Assembly (NCBI RefSeq): GCF_965638725.1 | Contig: NW_027472023.1 | Span: forward strand, 496,001 to 560,000 | Reading direction: 5' to 3' | DNA from: Aptenodytes patagonicus | Taxonomy: Eukaryota > Chordata > Aves > Sphenisciformes > Spheniscidae | Length of the DNA stretch: 64,000 bases | Shown here: one piece after another, positions 44,662 through 55,559 of the stretch | Layout of the letters: every line of letters starts with the position of its first letter | How positions within the stretch are numbered: position 1 is the first letter of the stretch | Made by a program: the position numbers and the translations under genes | The notes under the pieces: model-generated | Databases searched by the model: none | Told to the model about the DNA's origin: nothing | The model's input: only the letters and a program-made list of their open reading frames with translations

Positions 44662-47600
44662 GCCTGGAATGAACCTGACGTCTACGAGACCAGCGACGCG
44701 CCCGAGGATGACCAGGCCGAGTTTGAGGCGGTAAGGCCTCACTGGGGCCGTGCCGCGGAGCGGGGGCGAGCGAGTGTGCCCGTGCCTCCATCCCGCAGCC
44801 GTCCGGCGCAGCGGGACCAGCACCGCGGCAGGGAAACGGCTCCTGTCCCCGCACGTGGCCCTGCAGTGCCATGTCCCCCCCACGGTGACATGTCCTGGTG
44901 CCGTGCCACCCCCATCTCTCAGCCTGCCAGTGCAGCAGAAGTGAGCAGGGCTGGCCAGCCCCTGGTCCCCGTTGGCTTTGCACAGGCAGTGCCTGGTGGG
45001 CAGCACATGGAGGATGAGGGGGGCCTGCTGAGGGGGGTTCACCCCCATAAAACAGCTTTGAATGGCAGCGGGGTCCCGCAGACCAACCCCATGCCGGAGC
45101 CCGTCGCGCCCAGGCCATGGCCGTTCTCCATGGGACTGCCACGCGGTGGCTTTGACGTGGGGTGACAGCGGGGGTCCGTCCTCGAGGCCGGCACGACATG
45201 AGGGGTGCACCCAGGGCTGCATGGTGACCCCCGGCTCTGCCGGTGAGGCTGAAAGCTGACGGGTGCTCGTGGATCACGGCCCAAATGGCTGCTCGGTCCC
45301 CCCTGGGCCCCGTTTCACCGGCACGTGCTCCCGGTTGGCTCGAGCTGCTGAGGGAGGAGCTGGGCCTCGGCGGCGTGGAGGCGAGACCCGTTTTCTCCCT
45401 GCGGTGCAGCCAACATTTGTGGGGGATGTGGGGTCAGCACGGTCCCACCACTGTGTGCTGCCTGTGGGGCAGGGGCACGCCGCGCACCCGGCCCCAATTC
45501 TGAGGGGGGCAAAGAGATCCCTTGCGAGAGCTAGGGCAGCAAAATGGACTGAAATGGGGTGTTTCCACCCAAAGCTGCCCCTGTCAGGCCTCAGTCATGC
45601 CGAAATGGTGCCCGAGAATAGAGCGGTGCCACGCCGGTGACTCCCCCAGTGTTTTCCCTCCCGTGCGGACCCCGCTGCAGGCAGGAGGCGAAGGGTTGCC
45701 GGGGTTTTAATTGCTGTCATCTCCTCTCCTGGGGGCCCCTCGCGCAGCTTCGTTGTGTTTCTTGGCTCTCACGCGCTGAACTGACCTGAGTTTTCCCACC
45801 GCTCTTCCCCTCCCTGCTCCCCACCTTGCCTGGACACTAGTTTGCACAAGTAAGCCCATTCGCTGCTTCTGGTTTTGCATGCCATTTGGGGTTGATTTTT
45901 GCATGCGGTAGATGTGTGCGGGGTCCTGTAGCCGCTGCCTGTCGCTGCGTCGCCTGGTCCCGGCTGTGGGTCACCCCGCCGTGGGGCGGAGGGGAGGCAG
46001 CCGGCAGCGGCTGTGGGTCCCAGGGTGCGACGTGCTGCTGCTGCTGCCTCCCTGCTCTCCCTTGCCTTCTTTGCATCTGCCCTGCCTGCCTGCACGTGCT
46101 GCCTTCCTTGTCCTTCGGGATCCCCAGGGACCCCCTGGCCCCCAACGACGGGTCTCGGCCATGCCGCGCTCCTGTCCCTGCGGCCTCGTACCCTTCCCCA
46201 GCGATGCTGCCGGCACAGAGGGGCGCTGCCCAGGGCCAGTCGCTGCCAGCCTGCCGCAGCCTGTCCTGCCAGGCTTTGCAGCACACTGCGGGGCTGGGCA
46301 GGACACGGGCAGGTGAGAGGGGCCGCGCTGAGCCCCCATCCCTGCTGCCAGCACAGCACGGGGCTCGCTGCTAAGCAGGGGACAGCTTGTGCCCCTCCAG
46401 GGACCGGCATCAGGGCTGTGCCCCCCCAGACCACAGCCGATGCCTCCCTCCTACCCCCAGGAGCCCCGGGGACCTGCCAGGCGTTGGGCTGCTCCGTGGG
46501 GGCCTGTCCTGCCCCAGGTTGTGCTCACATCCCCTCCAGGGGAAGAGAAGAGCTGGAGCTGGAGGGAGGTTATCAGAGCAGGGGCTCGGCCGTGTTGCCC
46601 CCAGACTCCGGCCGCATCCTGCTCCCACACTTTCTCTGGGCACCTTGACCACCCCTCGCGGTGGCTGTGACCAGCATGTCCCCGGCTGCCCCCAGCCCAG
46701 CTGCTCTGGGGTGCCCAGCTGAGGGGTCCAGCCTGCCGCTGCCCCAGCTCTCGCAGCCTCTGTACCCCCCCCGCCGCTGCCCTCACCTCCGCGCTGGCAG
46801 CCCCCGCATCCCGCATGGCTCCTGAGCCCTCGCGCAGGGCCGGCGGGGCCACCCTGGCAGCAGCCTCGGCGCAGGGACGTGGGTGACGGCGGGCCATGCA
46901 TGGGACAAACCTTCTAACGCGATTTTTGTCTCTCTCTCCCCCCTCTCCTCCTAACCTTGCTCTGACTTTCTCATCTCTGGGAAACGCAAGGAGCTGGTAA
47001 GAGCCCGTCCGTCGGCCGCCGTAACCCTGCGCTCTGCTCGCGGGCGCTCGCTGCTGCCTTCCCCAAGCCGGACGGCCCCCCCTAACGCTCCTAGCGCTGC
47101 TCCCGCTGCTCTCACCCCTTCTTGTCCATCCGCAGCGCGCCAGGGCTCCCCGAAAGCGCTTCAGGCCACGGCCGGGCACAGGGGCTGGAGAGGGGCTGCC
47201 GTGGCCCAGGGCAGCAGGTGGGGGGGGTCCTTCAGGTGCCTCCTGCAGGGTCCTGCTGGGTCAGGGCCCCCCGACCGCGGCGGGGGGTGAGAAGAGCCCA
47301 GACTCACCATCTGCACTTGCCCTGCCAGGCTCCGGGCAAAGCCCCTGTGGTCTTTGAGGGGTTGAAGTCTCGCAACCCCGCCGATGCCCCCCGGCTGGTG
47401 GAAGTCACCCCGAAATGCGGCCATGGGGCAGTTCCAGCCCTGCTGGGCTGGGGGCCGCCCTGGCTGCCCACGACGCGCATGGGCTCAGCAGCAGATTTCC
47501 TGATACTGGTTGTGGGGCTGCCGAAAGGTTTCAAGCCTCAGTGTACACTTGCACCTCTGGCCCCGCTGCCAGGCCCTCAGGGGGGGTTTTCCTGCCCGCC

Positions 47601-48176
47601 GGGCCAAGCCAAGCCAGGGGTCCGATGTCCCCGCACCAGGCCCTGCGGACGTGCCGCGTCCTGGACAGCCCCTGCTGCCCTGGCCAGACCCTTTGCTGGG
47701 TTCTGTCCCTGCGTGTCAGTCCCTGGGGGCTGTGCCCCTGTCCTGGGGAGGACGGGGCCGCCTTCACCCCCCGTCCCGTTACTGTCCATCCTCTCCCCAG
47801 CGCTGGCCCCAGACGGCCGCCAGCGCTGCAGGGAGGCAGCAGCTCTGCTGACAAACCCTCGTGGCTGCCTCGTCCCTAACACCGAGCGTTGTGTGCAGGA
47901 GGAGCTCACCAGCACCAGCGTGGACCATCTCATCATCAACCCCAACGCCGCTTACGAAAAGTTCAGAGACAAGCGCCTGGGCACCGAGGCAGTGGGTGAG
48001 CCAGGGGGTTCGGGGAAGGGTGGGCTGTGGGGATCCCGGGTCACTGAGCTGACCCCAGGGAGGGTACAGCCGCCCTGGGTATTTTGGGGTGACACCCTGC
48101 TCTTCCTCTTCCAGATTTCTCTGACAGCATCAGCAAGACCAGGACAACGGGTTATGAGTCTGGGGAGTATGAAATT
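44662..48176 (+). CDS. DCTN2: DCTN2 (dynamitin) exons 2 to 5
   Basis: Dynactin subunit 2 (p50) links the dynactin shoulder to the Arp1 filament. The exons are 44662-44730 ([20 protein letters not shown]), 46991-46996 (GAGCTG, residues EL, a 6-nt microexon), 47899-47995 ([20 protein letters not shown]) and 48115-48176 ([20 protein letters not shown]). All have GT donors and the phases agree. Joined, they read as the human N-terminal region [16 protein letters not shown]. Exon 1 is not present just upstream: at 44027 the intron joins a CR1. After exon 5 a CR1 and then unrelated exons follow, so exons 6-13 are not on this strand. The last two exons lie in the inverted repeat and occur again at 62900-63177. 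Confidence 0.9.
46991..46996 (+). other. DCTN2: Six-nucleotide DCTN2 microexon
   Basis: GAGCTG lies between a pyrimidine-rich tract ending CGCAAG and the donor GTAAGAG. Its insertion between exon 2 and exon 4 gives EFEA-EL-EELTSTS, which matches the known vertebrate protein at exactly this place. The acceptor ends AAG, not CAG, which is allowed but weaker. Confidence 0.75.
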
Positions 48177-48269
48177 GTGAGTCCAGAGCGCATGGGGATG
48201 TGAGCCACCCCAGTGCACGGTCCCTCGTCCCCACTCACCCCACAGTGACGTCCCTGCCCAGGGCCACAA

Positions 48270-48415
48270 ATCACACAGAATCACGGAAGGGTCAAGGTGG
48301 GAAGGGACCTCTGGAGGTCACCTGGTCCAACCCCCCTGCTCAAGCAGGGCCACCTAGAGCCGGTTGCCCAGGACCATGTCCAGATGGCTTCCGAGTATGT
48401 CCAGGGATAGAGTCA
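48270..48415 (-). mobile_element. CR1 3'-end fragment
   Basis: CACAGAATCACGGAAGG to about 48415 is a short CR1 3' UTR that differs from the next CR1. It lies in DCTN2 intron 5. Confidence 0.85.
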
Positions 48416-49472
48416 TAGAATCATAGAATAGTTTGGGTTGGAAGGGACCTCTAAAGGTCATCTAGTCCAACCCCCCTGCCCTGGGACATCTTCAACTGGA
48501 GCAGGTTGCTCAGAGCCCCGTCCAACCTGACCTGGAATGTTTCCAGGGATGGGGCATCCACCCCCTCTCTGGGCAACCTGGGCCAGTGCTTCACCACCCT
48601 CAGCGTAAAACATTTCTTCCTTAAATCTAGTCTAAATCTACCCCCTTTAGTTTAAAGCCATTCCCCCTTGTCCTGTTGCAACAGGCCCTGCTAAGAAGTT
48701 TGCCACCACCTTTTTTATCAGCCCCCTTTAAGTACTGACAGGCTGCAGGAAGGTCTCCCCGCAGCCTTCTCCTCTCCAGGCTGAACAAGCCCAACTCTCT
48801 CAGCCTTTCTCCATAGCAGAGGGGTTCCATCCCCCTGATCATTTTCGTGGCCCTCCTCTGGACCCGCTCCAACAGGTCCGTGTCTTTCCTGTGCTGAGGA
48901 CCCCAGAGCTGGACGCAGTGCTCCAGGGGGGGTCTCCCCAGAGCAGAGCAGAGGGGCAGAATCCCCTCCCTCGCCCTGCTGGCCTCGCTGCTGGTGATGC
49001 AGCCCAGGATACGATTGGCCTTCTGGGCTGCGAGCGCACGTTGCCAGCTCATGTCCAGCTTTTCGTCCACCAGCACCCCCAAGTCCTTCTCGGCAGGGCT
49101 GCTCTCAATCCCTTCATCCCCCAGCCTGTATCGATACCGGGGGTTGCCCCAACCTGGGTGCAGGACCTTGCACTCGGCCTTGTTGAACCTCATGAGGTTC
49201 ACACGGGCCCACTTCTGGAGCTTGTCCAGGTCCCTCTGGATGGCATCCCATCCCTCTGGCGTGTCGACCGCACCACTCAGCTGGGTGTCATCTGCAGACT
49301 TGCTGAGGGTGCGCTCGATCCCACTGTCTATGTCATTGATGAAGATGTTAAACAGTGCTGGTCCCAATACGGACCCCTGCGGGACGCCACTCATCACCAA
49401 TCTCCATCTGGACATTGAGCCGTTGACCACTGCCCTCTGGATGCGACCGTCTAACCAATTCCATAACCGTCT
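48416..49472 (-). mobile_element. CR1 LINE with RT (left arm)
   Basis: The 3' end is at 48416 (TCATAGAATCATAGAATAG read in reverse). The minus strand encodes [21 protein letters not shown] in place of FADD, and [20 protein letters not shown]. It is truncated at 49472, where another CR1 3' region begins. The first residue of the catalytic motif is changed, so it is probably inactive. Confidence 0.9.
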
Positions 49473-51664
49473 CTCTGGGCAACCTGTGCCAGTACTTGGT
49501 CACCCTCACAGTAAAAAAGTGTTTCCTGATGTTCAGGGGGAACCTCCTGTGCCTCAGTTTGTGCCCATGGCCTCTGGTCCTGGCACTGGGCACCACTGAG
49601 AAGAGCCGGGCTCGGTCCTGTTGGCACCCTCCCTTCAGGTATTGATAAGATCCCCCCCAGGGCCTTCTCTTCTCCAGGCTGAACATTCCAAGCTCCTCAG
49701 CCGTCCCTCACAGGAGAGATGTTCCAGCCCCGTCAGCATCTTTGCGGCCCTTTGCTGGACTCTCTCCAGTATGTCCGTGTCTCCCTTGTACTGGGGAGCC
49801 CAGCGCTGGACACGGCGCTCCAGGCGTGGCCTCACCAGTGCTGAGGAGAGGGGAAGGATCACCCCCCTCGACCGCAACACTCCTAATGCTGCCCGGGAGA
49901 CCATTAGCCGCCTTTGCCGGATCACGTAGAGCTTGGTGCCCACCAGGACCCCTGGGGCCTTTTCCACAGAGCTTTTCCAGCTGGGTGGCCCCCAGCATAT
50001 GCTGGTGCCGGGGGTTGTTCCTCCCCAGGAGCAGGACTTTGCGCTTCCCCTTGTTGAACTCCGTGAGGTTCCTGTTGGCCCATTTCTCCAGCCTGTCCAG
50101 GTCCCTCCGGACGGCAGCACGACCCTCTGGCGTCTCAGCCACTCCTCCCAGCGTGGTGTCACCTGCAGACTTGCCGAGGGTTCGCCCTGCCCCATCATCC
50201 AGATCGTTAATGAAGATGTTAAAGAGGGTCGGACCCAGCACTGACCCCTGGGGTACACCGGTCGTTACTGGCCTCCAACTAGACTTTGGGCCGATGATCA
50301 CCACCCTCTGGGCTTCGCTGTTCGGCCAGTTTCAATCCACCTCACTGCCTGCTCCTCCAGCCCAGACGTCAACAGCTTCTCTTGGAGGATCTTATGGGAG
50401 ACATAAGGTGTCAAAGGCTTTCCTGAAGTCCAGGCAGACAATACCCACTGCTCTCTCCTTGTCCACCAGGCCAGTCATTTCATTGCAGGAGTTTATCGAG
50501 TTGGTCAAGCATGACGTCCCCTTGGTGAAGCCACGCTGATTTCTCTTGATTTTTTTTGTCGTTCATGTGCCTGGAAACGGTTTCCGGCTGCTCCATCGCC
50601 TTCCCAGGGAAGAAGGTGAGGCTGACCGGCCTGTGGTTCCCTGGGTCCTCCTTCTTGACCTGCCTGAAGATGGGGGTGGCATTCGCTTTCCTCCAGTCCT
50701 CTGGCACTTCTCCCAGTCACCGTGACCCACCGAAGATTATCGAGAGTGGCCTTGCAACGCCATCAGCCAGATCCCTCAGCCCTCGCGTGTGCATCCCACC
50801 TGTGCCCATGCACTCCTGTATGCCCAGTTCCCTTAAGTATTCCCTGCCCTGATCCTCTTCCGCCAAGGGTACGTCTGCCTTGCTCCAGCCTTTGCCCCGG
50901 CCTCTGTGACCTGGGATCCCTGAAGGCCAGTGGGGTCGGTAGAGACGGAGGCAAAGGCGACCTTCAGTGCCTCAGCCTCTCCCACCTCCTGTGTCCCCAG
51001 GTCCCCCGCCTCCTTCAGCAGCGGGCCCCCATTTCCCCTCGCCGTCCTTCTGTCACCTGGGTGCTCACAGAAGCCCTTCTTGTTGCCTTGGACATCCCTG
51101 GCCAGGTGGAGTTCCAGCGGGGCTTTGGCTTTCCTAACCTCATCCCCGGCTGCTCGGGCGATGTCTCTCTCCCTCCCAGGTTCCCTGTCCCTGCCCCAGC
51201 CTCTGCCTCTTCCTTTCCGTGTCTGGGTTTGGCCAGGAGCTCCTGTTCACCCAGGCGGCCTCCTGGCTTTTCTGCCTGACTGCCCACTCGTTGGGACGGA
51301 GCGCTCCGGAGCGTGGAGGAGGTGATCCTTGAACATCAGCTGGCTTTCTTGGGCCCCTCTTCCCTCCATTGCCCGATCCCAGGGGACTCTTCCAAGCAGA
51401 CCTTTGAAGAGGCCAGAGTCTGCTCTCCTGAAGCCCAGGGCTGTGAGCCCCCTCCTCCCCGTCCTCAGCATCCTGAACCCCACCGTCTCATGGTCGCTGC
51501 AGCCCAGGCTGCCTTTGACCCCCACATCCCCAACGAGCCCCTCCTTGTTGGTGAAGACGAGCTCCAGCAGAGCCTCTCTCCTCGCCGGCTCCTCTGTTGC
51601 TTGGAGGAGGACGTTGTCATCGATGCACTTAGGAGCCTTCTGGGCTGCTTATGTCCTGCTGTGT
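49473..51664 (-). mobile_element. Second CR1 LINE (left arm), cut by the repeat border
   Basis: A different CR1 subfamily begins near 49473 (minus-strand [17 protein letters not shown]). RT follows ([28 protein letters not shown] where FADD is expected), then more 5' sequence and the end of the endonuclease part near 51600. Similarity to the right arm stops at 51664, while the right-arm CR1 continues for about 50 bases more (MGDF at about 59390). Confidence 0.88.
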
Positions 51665-51759
51665 CAGGACTCTGAAGTCCCACTTGCATATCTGAGGTCT
51701 CTGCCCCAACAGAGGGAGGAAAGACCCCTGGACTCTGGGGGCAGATGACACTCCCCGCC

Positions 51760-52939
51760 CCCCCCCCCCCAAGACTGGGAGGCGCGGAGCTGGCCTTGAT
51801 GCTGTGCCAAGTGCTGCTCAGCACCAGCCAAAACATGGTGAGGCGACCGGCGCTGCACCGGCCACGGCCCTGAGCCCCAGGTTCCCACCAGGGCTGTGAT
51901 GGGGGGAGATACCCCCGCCCAGCCAGCCCCTCTGCTAACGGGCCCTTCTGTCTTCTGCAGCACCGTGTCCCAGCAGGACCCCGAGGTGGCGGCACCGGCT
52001 CTTCCCAGTGTCTCCCCAGGCTCCGGCAATGCTCAGGTAGGATGACCCCGGGGCTGGGTGGGTGGCCCCGAGGCTGGGGTGCATCAAGATGGGGGTGATC
52101 CTGGGGGCAGGGAGGGACCCTGGGAGTGGGGTGGGGGGGATGTTTGGGGGCAGGGAGGTTTTCCTGGTGAGACAGGGGACACCCTGGGAGTTGAAATTAG
52201 GGGGGGACATGATCCTGCAGGTCAGGGAGGTTGGGGGACCCTGGGGAGGTGGCAGGGAACCCTGGAAAGGTTGGGGGGGATTCCCTGGGGAGGAGGGGGC
52301 CCCCACCTGCCCTGACTGTGGGGACTCCTCCCAGGAGGAGAACGTGGTGCAAGACTTTAGGGGGGACGAGGGCCAGGGGGACCCCAAGGTGGCGGTGCCA
52401 GCGCTTCCCAGTGTCTCCCCAGGCACCTGCCGTGCTGAGGGGGTGTGAGGGGGTGTCTTGGGGCTGCGGGTGACCCTGGGGCTGGGGGGGGGCCTCAGAA
52501 CTGGGGGGGGAAATCCTGGGGTCAGGGAGGGACTCTGGGAGTGGGGTGGGGAGACGTTTGGGGACAGGGGTGTTTCTCGGGAAGTTGGGGACACCATGTG
52601 GGGGTTGAGATTCGGGGGGGGCACCCTGGGGAGGTGGGGGTCACCGCGAGGAGGAGGGATCCCCCCGGCTGGGGATCTCGGCACAGCCATGGGCTCAGGG
52701 TCGCTCCCGCAGTGTGTGTGTCCCTGCTGCTGCACCTCCTGGGGCTGGTGGTGGAGGAGGAGCCCCTCGCCTCGGCCATGGTGGACTCGCTCTGGAGCAC
52801 CCTGACCACCCTCGGCCTGGCTTCGCCACCCCCCCAGCCCACAGCCATCCCCGGGGGCAGCCGGGACCCTGACCCACCAGGGGACCAGGATGGGGACGAT
52901 GGGGACACACCCACGGACACTGCACAGATCATAAAATAG
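51760..52939 (+). CDS. 3' exons of an unidentified gene
   Basis: Plausible exons are about 51774-51837 (GGAELALMLCQVLLSTSQNM then GTGAGG), about 51960-52037 (TVSQQDPEVAAPALPSVSPG then GTAGGA), a related piece about 52334-52440 (DPKVAVPALPSVSPG), and a last exon 52713-52939. The last exon starts after CCCGCAG, reads VSLLLHLLGLVVEEEPLAS and LWSTLTTLGLAS, has an acidic tail, and ends TAQIIK and TAG. The helical, Leu-rich pieces suggest a repeat-type helical protein. I do not recognise it. The last exon has an inverted copy at 55555-55320, where the protein is largely conserved, which supports it being real. Confidence 0.5.
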
Positions 52940-53048
52940 TTCCTGCTGCACCTTGTTGTCGGGACTCCGGGGTGCGGTGGGCCCTGGGGGGCGAGCCCCC
53001 ACCCCTGCCAGCCCTTCCAAGGGGTCCCCAGGCTGCCGGACCCCCCGG
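52713..53048 (+). repeat. Left arm of a smaller inverted repeat
   Basis: This pairs with 55214-55555 (sum about 108259), with some changes and a G-run insertion at 55405-55440 in the right arm. It includes the last exon of the unidentified gene and about 110 bp of its 3' flank. Between the arms lie the 352-bp tandem array and an LTR. Confidence 0.9.
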
Positions 53049-53487
53049 TGGGAGCCGTGTCCTCCCGGCCGCTGGCCACGCGGTGGCAGCACCGGCCCAC
53101 GGCCGGGCGGGGACAGGGTCGGGGGATGCCTGCGCCCCGCCGGGGTCTGCAGGGCTCGGGCCCCCAAACACCCCCGGGGCAGGCGGTGTCCCCAGCGTGT
53201 CCCCCTGACGGAGGTGGCCTGTGCCACCAATTACTATTTGATTATTAATCATTAATATTATACCCCAATAACCGTGGGTCGAGGCATGTTAATTCCAGCG
53301 ACGACTAACGGGGAGCGATCGATTCATGTCCGGCCTAAGCTCGCCCCCCTCCCCGCGCCTGCCGCCAGCAGGTTGGCCGCCCCGGGGGAGGCAGGCGGGG
53401 GACTTTAGGACCCGGCGGCGTCCCCGCCGGCTCCGTGCCCGGGCGAGAGAGGGGAGTCCCGGCGGCGCGCGGTCTCTGAACCTGGCT
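53049..53487. other. GC-rich stretch and short AT-rich patch
   Basis: No gene was seen. An AT-rich patch (TTTGATTATTAATCATTAA) lies at 53225-53265. Confidence 0.4.
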
Positions 53488-54424
53488 GCCGCGTCGCTGC
53501 CCTGCCGTGGCCCTGCCCCGGCTCCCGCCTTTTCTTCCAGTCGCTCGGTCAGTCGGTCGCTGCCCCGCCGTGCCCCTGCCCCGGCTCCCGCCTTTTCTTT
53601 CAGTCGCCCGGTCAGTCCGTCGGTCGCTCGGTCAGTCGGTCGCTGCCCCGCCGTGCCCCTGCCCCGGCTCCCGCCTGTCCTTCCAGTCGCTCGGTCAGTC
53701 AGTCAGTTACTCGGTCAGTCGGTCGGTCGCTTTGCCGTGCCCCCGGCTCCCGCCTTTCCTTCCAGTCGCTCGGTCGATCGCTCGGTCGCCCTGCCGTGCC
53801 CCCGGCTCCCGCCTTTCCTTCCAGTCGGTCGCTCGGTCAGTCGGTCGGTCGCCCTGCCGTGCCCTTGCCCCGGCTCCTGCCTTTCCTTCCAGTCGCTCGG
53901 TCAGTCGGTCGCTGCCCCGCCGTGCCCCTGCCCCGGCTCCCGCCTTTTCTTTCAGTCGCCCGGTCAGTCCGTCGGTCGCTCGGTCAGTCGGTCGCTGCCC
54001 CGCCGTGCCCCTGCCCCGGCTCCCGCCTGTCCTTCCAGTCGCTCGGTCAGTCAGTCAGTTACTCGGTCAGTCGGTCGGTCGCTTTGCCGTGCCCCCGGCT
54101 CCCGCCTTTCCTTCCAGTCGCTCGGTCGATCGCTCGGTCGCCCTGCCGTGCCCCCGGCTCCCGCCTTTCCTTCCAGTCGGTCGCTCGGTCAGTCGGTCGG
54201 TCGCCCTGCCGTGCCCTTGCCCCGGCTCCTGCCTTTCCTTCCAGTCGCTCGGTCAGTCGGTCGCTGCCCCGCCGTGCCCCTGCCCCGGCTCCCGCCTTTT
54301 CTTTCAGTCGCCCGGTCAGTCCGTCGGTCGCTCGGTCAGTCGGTCGCTGCCCCGCCGTGGCCCTGCCCCTGTTCCCGCCTGTCCTTCCAGTCGCTCGGTC
54401 AGTCAGTCAGTCGGTCGGTCGCTC
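53488..54424 (+). repeat. Tandem array, 352-bp higher-order period
   Basis: Sub-units of about 50-75 bp contain CGGCTCCCGCCTTTCCTTCCAGTCG and CTCGGTCAGTCGGTCG. The phrase CAGTCGCCCGGTCAGTCCG recurs at 53601, 53953 and 54305, exactly 352 bases apart. No stop codon occurs in any of the three plus frames through the array. 352 is not a multiple of three, so each frame passes through the same three readings in turn. I treat it as a satellite-like array, not as a gene. Confidence 0.93.
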
Positions 54425-54699
54425 GCCCCGCCGCGCGCCTGCCCGCCCCCGCCGCGGGCTGAAACCAAACGAACGCGGAGAGGGGGAAGGGAGGGGGGGG
54501 AAGAAGGGAAAAACCCCCAGCCGACCCGAACGGAACTCTTCTCCGAAAAGAGCCCGCACCCCCTCCCCAGCCTACCTCTGCGCCGGGCTCCCCGCCGACC
54601 GCTCTCGCCTGCCCCCGCGCCAGCCTCCCTTCCCTGCCGCCGCCGCTGTCCCGAACGCGGGCTCGTTGCCCGGTGCGCAATGCCGATTCACACACCGCG

Positions 54700-55200
54700 A
54701 CGAGGTATTTCCATTTCTTTATTCCAGTTTGCGCAAAGTAGGGAGCTCGGTGGTAGCCCACAAAAGACTGGCTCTCCGATTATCAAAACTTCACACTATT
54801 TATATTCTATCTCCTATTGGTTAAATGAATCTCTCGCTTCTTACGCTGATTAGTCCGCGTGCTCAGTCTTTCTCTTCTTTTGGGTCGGAGGGTTTCTTGA
54901 GTCGGTGGTCGTGATCTCCCCCTGTCGGAATTAACTCTCCTTCACCTTTAGTTTCACGCTTCAGCTGTCGCAGCCAAATTCCTGTGGTTTTGCTGATAAA
55001 ACAAGTTACCTCCTAACAGCCTGATTTATACCAGCCAGGATGCCCTGTTTGTCCAGAATGTTCCTGATCTATCTCCCTTGAGATTAGACGCCGTGCCAAG
55101 GATTTACTTCGAACCTCACCGACCTTGAATAGTTAACAAAGCACTGGGCAAAATAATTGCACATTAATCAATGACAGCCTCCTGCAAACTTATATCACTC
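54700..55200 (-). mobile_element. Retroviral LTR fossil, third family
   Basis: On the minus strand the order is CCAATAGG (about 54820), TATAAATAG (about 54800) and AATAAAG (about 54718), with LTR-like spacing. The composition is far less GC-rich than the neighbouring array. The ends are not clearly defined, and no internal region is seen. It may be a solo or partial LTR. Confidence 0.6.
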
Positions 55201-55213
55201 CGGCTGGGGCCAG

Positions 55214-55555
55214 GGGGGTCCGGCAGCCTGGGGACCCCTTGGAAGGGCTGGCAGGGGTGGGGGCTCACCCCCCAGGGCCCACCGCACCCTGGAGACCCGA
55301 CAACAAGGTGCAGCAGGAACTATTTTATGATCTGTGCAGTGTCCATGGGTGCGTCCCCATCGTCCCCATCCTGGTCCCCCGGTGGGTCAGGGTCCCGGCT
55401 GCCCCCAGGGGCAGCTGCGGGTGGGGGGGGGTCGGGGGGGTGGCGAAGCCAGGCCGAGGGTGGTCAGGGTGCTCCAGAGCAAGTCCACCATGGCCGAGGC
55501 AAGGGGCTTCTCCTCCACCGCCAGCCCCAGGAGGTGCAGCAGCAGGGACACACAT
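55214..55555 (-). repeat. Right arm of the smaller inverted repeat
   Basis: This is the partner of 52713-53048. The minus strand reads VSLLLHLLGLAVEEKPLAS and ends in the same TAQIIK-type end and TAG stop at 55322-55320. The acceptor side is changed (CCCCCAGCAT), so splicing may differ. Confidence 0.88.
55320..55555 (-). pseudogene. Second copy of the unidentified gene's last exon
   Basis: Protein-level similarity to 52713-52939 is high over the helical part (LLHLLGLAVEEKPLASAMVD, LWSTLTTLGLAS). The acidic tail is displaced by a G-rich insertion. It is joined at 55556 to DCTN2 intron 1 sequence, so no upstream exon of its own gene is present. Confidence 0.7.
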
Positions 55556-55559
55556 GCTG

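Larger units (their letters stand above)
47076..51664 (+). repeat. Left arm of a large inverted repeat
   Basis: Every position x here pairs with 111076 minus x on the other strand, from 47076/64000 to 51664/59412. Translated stretches compared throughout the arms are the same, and the constant never changes, so there is no insertion or deletion over 4.6 kb. The outer end is not seen, because the window stops. The inner end lies in a CR1. The arm contains DCTN2 exons 4 and 5 and two CR1s. Confidence 0.95.

Noticed and set aside
47122-48180. 352-codon single-exon gene
   Set aside because: The open frame crosses DCTN2 exons 4 and 5 and their introns. Conservation is limited to the two exons, which have proper splice sites.
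51329-51748. Plus-strand protein over the left-arm CR1
   Set aside because: This is the antisense reading of CR1 and has no own signal. The same shadow occurs in the right arm.
53326-54853. Three overlapping open frames of 340-450 codons in the 352-bp array
   Set aside because: All three frames are open because the repeat has no stops and its period is not a multiple of three. There is no domain and the composition is only repeat-derived.
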